From NCBI GenBank assembly GCA_031553705.1, contig JAVBLD010000019.1, positions 16,998 to 80,997 of the forward strand: DNA of 64,000 nt. The letters run 5' to 3'. Shown piece by piece: positions 60,044-64,000 of the stretch. A program made the translations under genes and the position numbers. Below the pieces are notes generated by a model, which was not told where the DNA came from, did no database searches, and saw only the letters and a list, made by a program, of their open reading frames with translations. The stretch's first letter is position 1, and each line of letters starts with the position of its first letter. Origin of the DNA: JAVBLD01 sp031553705 (GTDB lineage Bacteria; Bacteroidota; Bacteroidia; Bacteroidales; Marinifilaceae).

Positions 60044-61798
60044 ATGCGGTGTACTATTTTAATTCTTTTTCTGGCTTTATATGGTACCGGCTTTGCCCAG
60101 GACCCAAGATTTTATCGTGATTTTACCGAATTGACCGATTCCAAGCCGGTTGATAAACAGGCATGGGAGAAATGTACGCTTCCGGTGTATGCGAGCTGGG
60201 GGTCGACGGATATACGTTACAGTAAGACCAATGTGCCGGATATTAAAAGAGAGAGCCGGACATGGAAGGGGACTGTATGGCGCGGAGAGCGTTGCAATGC
60301 CCAGGCGGTGGTCTGGTCTCCTGCCGGGGTCGAAAATATTAAGGTTGTGGCCGGCGCTCTGAAAGCTTCCGGCGGGAATATAATTCCGGCGTCGGCTATA
60401 CGGACAAATTTTGTCCGTTATGTCATGACCGACGAGTTGAATAAAGATAAGAAGGGGACATGCGGCTACCGGCCCGACCGCACTAAGTTTGACTCATCTA
60501 TTGTGGCCGATATTCTGGATGTGAAGACGGAGCATTTGATAAAGGCCCGCAATACGCAACCGGTATGGGTGAATATACGGGTGCCGGAAAATACGAAACC
60601 GGGGATATACCGGGGGAAAATTGATTTTGTATGTGACCGTTTTACCGTTCCTTCATTGGAGATCGAGCTAAAGGTGTCGGACAGGGTATTGCTTGTTCCG
60701 CGGGAGTGGTCGTTTGTGCTTGATCTGTGGCAGAATCCGTATGCTGTGGCGCGTTATCATAACCTGCCGTTATGGAGCGAAGCACATTTCGATGCGATGC
60801 GTCCGATGATGAAACAATTGGCCGACGCGGGCCAGAAAAATATCACGGCCACAATCATGAATGAGCCTTGGGGTGGGCAAACGGAGGATCATTTCGGGGC
60901 GATGGTAATGCGTATAAAGAGGCTGGATGGGAGTTGGACTTTTGATTATGCCGTATTTGACCGGTGGGTGGAGTTTATGATGAGTATGGGGATCGACCGG
61001 CAGATCAACTGTTATTCAATGATTCCCTGGAAGTTGTCGTTTCCATATTTTGACCAGGCTGCCGATGCGATACGGTTTGTGGAAGCAAAGCCGGGGAGTA
61101 GTCAATTCAGGGAATACTGGCAACCTTTTCTGGTCGATTTCGCCCGTCATCTGAAGGAGAAAGGGTGGTTTGAAATTGCAACCATTGCGATGGACGAGCG
61201 CCCGATGGACCAAATGCAGCAGGTGATCCGGTTGGTGAAAGAGTCGGACCCGGGATATAAGATCGCACTGGCCGGTTCCTACCATACCGAGCTGGAGTCG
61301 GATCTTTATGATTATTGTATCGCGTCAAAAGAGCTGTTTCCGGATAAGGTACTGGCAGAAAGAAAGGCGAGGGGTTTTGTAAGTACATACTATACCTGTT
61401 GCAGCGAGCCGTATCCCAATACGTTTACTTTTTCTTCTCCGGCCGAATCGGCCTGGCTTGGTTGGTATGCTGCGGCAAAAGGCTTTGAGGGGTATCTGCG
61501 TTGGGCGTATAACAGTTGGGTCAAGGAACCGCTGACCGATTCGCGCTTTCGGGCTTTCGGTGCGGGCGATTGCTACCTGATCTATCCTGCCGGTCGTTCA
61601 TCCGTGCGGATGGAACGGCTGGTGGAAGGAATTCAGGATTTTGAGAAGGTGAGGATATTACGGGAGACCTATAAAAACAATCCGGCGAAATTAAAGGCAC
61701 TGGATCGCATTCTTTCCGAATTTGCCATTTCAAGGCTGGCAAAAGAACCGGCAGCCGGGATGGTGAATAAGGCCCGGGAGAGTTTAAATAGATTATGA
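60044..61798 (+). CDS. GH123-like glycoside hydrolase (DUF4091)
   Basis: A 584-residue secreted protein with signal MRCTILILFLALYGTGFAQ (about 19 residues). The N-terminal half (about 30-230) is a beta-rich domain (WRGERCNAQAVVWSPAGVENIKV, PVWVNIRVPENTKPGIYRGKIDFV). The catalytic TIM-barrel half has WQNPYAVARYHNLPLWSEAHF, TIMNEPWGGQTEDHF, the Asp-Glu pair D384-E385 in IATIAMDERPMDQ, YYTCCSEPYPNTF, and SAWLGWYAAAKGFEGYLRWAYNSWV. In GH123 the Asp-Glu pair drives substrate-assisted removal of beta-GalNAc; the same residues are intact here. Substrate is inferred, probably a host or dietary glycan. It is a single gene without a SusCD pair nearby. Confidence 0.82.
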   Translation: MRCTILILFLALYGTGFAQDPRFYRDFTELTDSKPVDKQAWEKCTLPVYASWGSTDIRYSKTNVPDIKRESRTWKGTVWRGERCNAQAVVWSPAGVENIKVVAGALKASGGNIIPASAIRTNFVRYVMTDELNKDKKGTCGYRPDRTKFDSSIVADILDVKTEHLIKARNTQPVWVNIRVPENTKPGIYRGKIDFVCDRFTVPSLEIELKVSDRVLLVPREWSFVLDLWQNPYAVARYHNLPLWSEAHFDAMRPMMKQLADAGQKNITATIMNEPWGGQTEDHFGAMVMRIKRLDGSWTFDYAVFDRWVEFMMSMGIDRQINCYSMIPWKLSFPYFDQAADAIRFVEAKPGSSQFREYWQPFLVDFARHLKEKGWFEIATIAMDERPMDQMQQVIRLVKESDPGYKIALAGSYHTELESDLYDYCIASKELFPDKVLAERKARGFVSTYYTCCSEPYPNTFTFSSPAESAWLGWYAAAKGFEGYLRWAYNSWVKEPLTDSRFRAFGAGDCYLIYPAGRSSVRMERLVEGIQDFEKVRILRETYKNNPAKLKALDRILSEFAISRLAKEPAAGMVNKARESLNRL

Positions 61799-61855
61799 TG
61801 ACTAGTCCAAGAAATCGTTACAGAGATTTACGGGGCAAAATATGAACTGTTTCAA

Positions 61856-61893
61856 CGCGTTGTAAACTTAAATTCGCAACGCGCTGATTTTTT
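61856..61893 (+). terminator. terminator after the GH123-like gene
   Basis: CGCGTTG / CAACGCG stem (7 bp) with a 14-base loop, followed by CTGATTTTTT. The left arm is part of the palindrome CAACGCGTTG. Confidence 0.65.
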
Positions 61894-62004
61894 AGGGAAC
61901 TTTATTCGTTAATATTCAAGGATTATCTTTTAATAGACATACTCTAGAAGTTCACAGTATTTTTATGGATTTTATCATAATATTATGTACGAACGATTAA
62001 TAAA

Positions 62005-62045
62005 TCAGTAGTTCGGCTATAATTTCTGTAACCGAACTACTGATA
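62005..62045 (-). terminator. hairpin after the secreted protein gene at 62054
   Basis: Perfect 13-bp stem ATCAGTAGTTCGG / CCGAACTACTGAT with a 15-base loop, directly after the stop codon of the minus-strand gene. On minus it is followed by only a weak TTTATTAATC tail. Confidence 0.5.
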
Positions 62046-62053
62046 ATTAATCA

Positions 62054-62632
62054 TTACGGATTAGCATATCGATCCGGGGAAAATATATAGGTATTGTTAT
62101 ATATATTCTTAAACATCATTCGAAAGTCAATTGTATATACTTTTATATCCGGATCAGGTATTTTGAACTTCATCGTTGAAATGAGTTTATCTTCTAATAA
62201 TGAGTATTTAGATAAATCCAGATTTTTAAGTTTTTCGCCTCTTGTATAGAATGATATGTAAATTATTTCACCATGCTTATTTATTTTAAAACTTAATATA
62301 AGACTTTCATTCATTAGCTCTTCTATTTCGGCTGATGAAAATACCGTTTTGATAGCACGAAGTATTGCGTCATTACTGCTTGATATTTTCACATTTTTAA
62401 AAGCTGTAGATAACTTATCTTCATCAATACCTTTATTTGTACCCTTATATTGTTTCTCAAATTTATCTCTTAAAGCTTTATTCATTAAACTCCAAGGATC
62501 ATTTTTCTTTAAATATATTTTATTCCCTACTTTAATATTCTGGTAAACGGTATTATTATAAACACTTGTAGACTGTGCGTATATATTTGCCGCTACGACA
62601 GTAAATACTAAAATTATAATTATTGTTCTCAT
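62054..62632 (-). CDS. secreted protein of unknown function
   Basis: A 192-residue protein from the ATG at 62632 (MRTIIIILVFTVVAANIYAQ), a clear signal peptide; an ATG at 62659 would mask it and overlap the open tail of the preceding gene. The mature sequence is rich in Lys, Asn, Ser and Ile, with a middle helical part (about 45-90) and a C-terminal beta-alpha-beta section (ESLILSFKINKHGEIIYISFYTR ... TMKFKIPDPDIKVYTIDFRM). The latter pattern resembles TonB C-terminal-like folds seen in small secreted Bacteroides proteins, but I do not recognise the family with confidence. It starts 4 bases after the stop at 62637, so it was probably translated together with the interrupted gene upstream. Confidence 0.65.
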   Translation of the reverse strand: MRTIIIILVFTVVAANIYAQSTSVYNNTVYQNIKVGNKIYLKKNDPWSLMNKALRDKFEKQYKGTNKGIDEDKLSTAFKNVKISSSNDAILRAIKTVFSSAEIEELMNESLILSFKINKHGEIIYISFYTRGEKLKNLDLSKYSLLEDKLISTMKFKIPDPDIKVYTIDFRMMFKNIYNNTYIFSPDRYANP

Positions 62633-62636
62633 AGCT

Positions 62637-62846
62637 TTAATTAAAATTAAACATGTCATTTATTACCTCAAGTAATGCTTCTAAAGTAACATTATTGGTT
62701 GTGGAGTTTCCATTGTTGCCAGCATCAAGAAAATACTCAATCATATCGTCATATCTTTCGTATAATAAATCTGTATTTATTGGCTGGGTATGATCAAAAA
62801 AATTAGTAACCCAATAAAGCCAATTTTTATAGTCACTTAGAGCCTC
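62637..62846 (-). pseudogene. in-frame open tail after the stop of the 62847 gene
   Basis: After the TAA at 62847-62849 the same frame continues for 69 open codons (EALSDYKNWLYWVTNFFDHT ... LLEVINDMFNFN) to a second TAA at 62637-62639. The tail has no ATG near its beginning, so it cannot easily be a gene of its own. It is best read as the former C-terminus of the upstream protein, cut by a nonsense change. Confidence 0.6.
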
Positions 62847-63467
62847 TTAATCGTCGTTATCAACAGCCATTGTATAATCAAGTTCATTCCATGGAGAATT
62901 AAACCCATTCATCATATCTTTAAAAACTTCAGCCTCAAACTCAACAGAAGTTTTTCCATTTACCACATATTGATTGGTACCTCCTGGATAATACCTGTCC
63001 TGATAGGCATGGAACAACTCTTCTATAAGTTGGTCTTCAGGGACATTATTGGCATTTCTAAAGGTCAGTGTATTAGTTGCTGGATTGTAAGATGCGAGAT
63101 GAGGGTAATTAGGGTTGATCACGATCTTTACCGGCTTAATACTAAACGAATTTATTATTGGGTATAGTCCTGTACTATCAATAATGTGTTTTATCGCTAT
63201 TCTTTGAGCATTGGTCATGGAAGAACTAAATTCATATTTAGGATCAAAAACATTGATATAGTCGCAAACACAAGGGAAGTTATCACAGTCATCGCATGTA
63301 GGAAGGGGTTCTCCACTACATCCTCCGTGAGTACAGCCGTTAATATAAAAATCATAAGGATTATTGACCATGCCATACCATATCATACCATGCCTCCATG
63401 CTGTAGCGTAACAGATCGGATATAGCCTCTCCCATATTGAAGATATTATGAGACATATAATACTCAT
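62847..63467 (-). pseudogene. second segment of an interrupted gene (degenerate HExxH-like)
   Basis: An open frame of 206 codons. Its first 33 codons overlap the preceding frame and look like shadow; meaningful sequence begins near MVNNPYDFYINGCTHGGC. Cysteine pairs follow (CDDCDNFPCVC). The C-terminal part (TNAQRIAIKHIIDSTGLYPII ... VPEDQLIEELFHAYQDRYYPGG ... TSVEFEAEVFKDMM) resembles zinc-peptidase-like domains in which HELFHAYQ is usual; here the first zinc ligand reads Glu (EELFHAYQ). The stop TAA is followed in the same frame by 69 open codons. I take it as the middle part of one broken gene running from beyond 64000 to 62637. Confidence 0.55.
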
Positions 63468-64000
63468 CGCTATGCATCAATGCAACTATATCATTCAATA
63501 TATGATAATCTTCCATCATGGAAGGTGTACAACTTGTCATAACTGTTTTTATGTGAGACCAGAAGGAAGACCAGGGCTGGTATGTTAGGGCAGGATTTAC
63601 CAAACCATATTCGATCTGAGCTTCCGGCGAAGATTGAATATGGTAATAAATAGCACACCATACATAAACAACCGGACAACCACATGGCGCCTCCTCCTGG
63701 AAATCTCCGCAAAGGGCTTCTTCTATCATACTCAGATAACTCACGGCCTGGCCAAATTCACGCACAGTTTCCCACACGAGACGTCGGTCAACATAGGGAC
63801 TCCATACCCAATTTGGTCCCGGATAACACCGTGTGCTTATGGAGTCCTGTACCGACTCTACCAATATCAGATTTACCGTACGATCGTATGATCTTGCCGA
63901 AACTACCCGGTCTTTTTGCCTCTCTTTTTTCGCTCTTATAGGATAAGCGCCGGAGTAGTTTTTATAGCGGGCAAAGAGTGTACGGGTACATTCCAACGTA
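63361..64000 (-). pseudogene. first segment of an interrupted gene, running off the window
   Basis: Open on the minus strand from the window edge to TAA at 63361-63363, about 212 codons. A TTG at 63996 is the only start-like codon near the edge, so the true 5' end is probably outside. I recognise no family; the segment has Cys-rich EEAPCGCPVVYVWC, many aromatic residues, and a Met-rich helical end (MEAWYDMVWHGQ). It ends within five copies of a pentanucleotide repeat (63370-63394), exactly where the next frame begins to make sense. Loss of two units or gain of one would join the two frames. Confidence 0.55.
63370..63394. repeat. five-copy pentanucleotide repeat at the frame junction
   Basis: On the plus strand the units are ATGCC, ATACC, ATATC, ATACC, ATGCC (minus: GGCAT, GGTAT, GATAT, GGTAT, GGCAT). 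It is an imperfect microsatellite of 25 bases located where two coding frames overlap. Confidence 0.75.

Larger units (their letters stand above)
61799..62053. other. AT-rich intergenic region with two hairpins
   Basis: About 255 bases between convergent genes. It holds the terminator of the GH123-like gene (61856-61893) and a 13-bp hairpin (62005-62045) next to the end of the minus-strand gene. No gene was seen. Confidence 0.5.

Overview
The window is chromosomal DNA of a member of the Bacteroidales (Bacteroidota), probably near Parabacteroides, Dysgonomonas or Tannerella; the exact genus cannot be read from it. The main evidence is the LpxC-FabZ fusion, many lipoproteins with a Cys-Ser/Asp/Ala lipobox, family types typical of the phylum (DUF4837, DUF3108, DUF3098, a CANRG lipoprotein with Ig-like folds, DUF4369/TlpA proteins, PepSY-like secreted proteins), and upstream regions carrying the Bacteroides-type -7 element TAnnTTTG, often with TTG/TTTG about 19 bases further upstream. 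Recognisable Shine-Dalgarno sequences are rare.

Layout. 1-2316 (minus): a 2-oxoacid:ferredoxin oxidoreductase alpha subunit cut by the window edge, its ferredoxin, and a PLP aminotransferase. 2675-12027 (plus): a long run of envelope and housekeeping genes (FtsX-type permease, TonB-like protein, cytoplasmic GH16-fold protein, ComF, Ig-like lipoprotein, DUF3108, DUF4837, NamZ/DUF1343). 12122-17837 (minus): mgsA, a DsbD N-domain protein, and the rimP-nusA-infB translation/transcription operon. 18212-21556 (plus): lipid A genes lpxD, lpxC-fabZ, lpxA. 21637-23863 (minus): pckA and a HEAT-like protein. 24268 (plus): dps. 24879-33087 (minus): rlmD, a class III sirtuin, valS, then an M23 peptidase - MerR - Nif3 - zinc-ribbon operon. 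33326-42545 (plus): alaS, envelope lipoproteins including a TlpA-type thioredoxin, and an RprXY-like two-component system. 42673-44200 (minus): purM and a small membrane protein. 44344-48046 (plus): a second two-component system followed by two secreted PepSY-like proteins, one internally duplicated. 48120-52549: aldo/keto reductase, catalase and a degenerate S41 peptidase. 53022-53194: tRNA-Leu(UAA) and tRNA-Gly(GCC) on minus. 53513-57501 (plus): ftsX, DUF3098, uppP, truB, queA. 57581-61798: POT-like transporter, M48 lipoprotein protease and a GH123-like glycosidase. 61799-64000 (minus): AT-rich accessory DNA with a secreted protein of unknown function and an interrupted gene.

Most of the window is ordinary core genome, and I see no CRISPR array, insertion sequence or prophage. 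The least ordinary parts are: (1) the broken gene at 62637-64000, where two frames meet exactly at a five-copy pentanucleotide repeat and a later in-frame TAA is followed by 69 more open codons that end 4 bases before the next start; (2) a cytoplasmic GH16-fold protein whose catalytic residues are all replaced; (3) the sensor/regulator pair linked to PepSY-like proteins, with two perfect inverted repeats between them and a 375-bp in-gene duplication; (4) hairpins and palindromes in the rimP leader and over the lpxD promoter. I did not find a clear, wholly new system; these are the leads worth testing.
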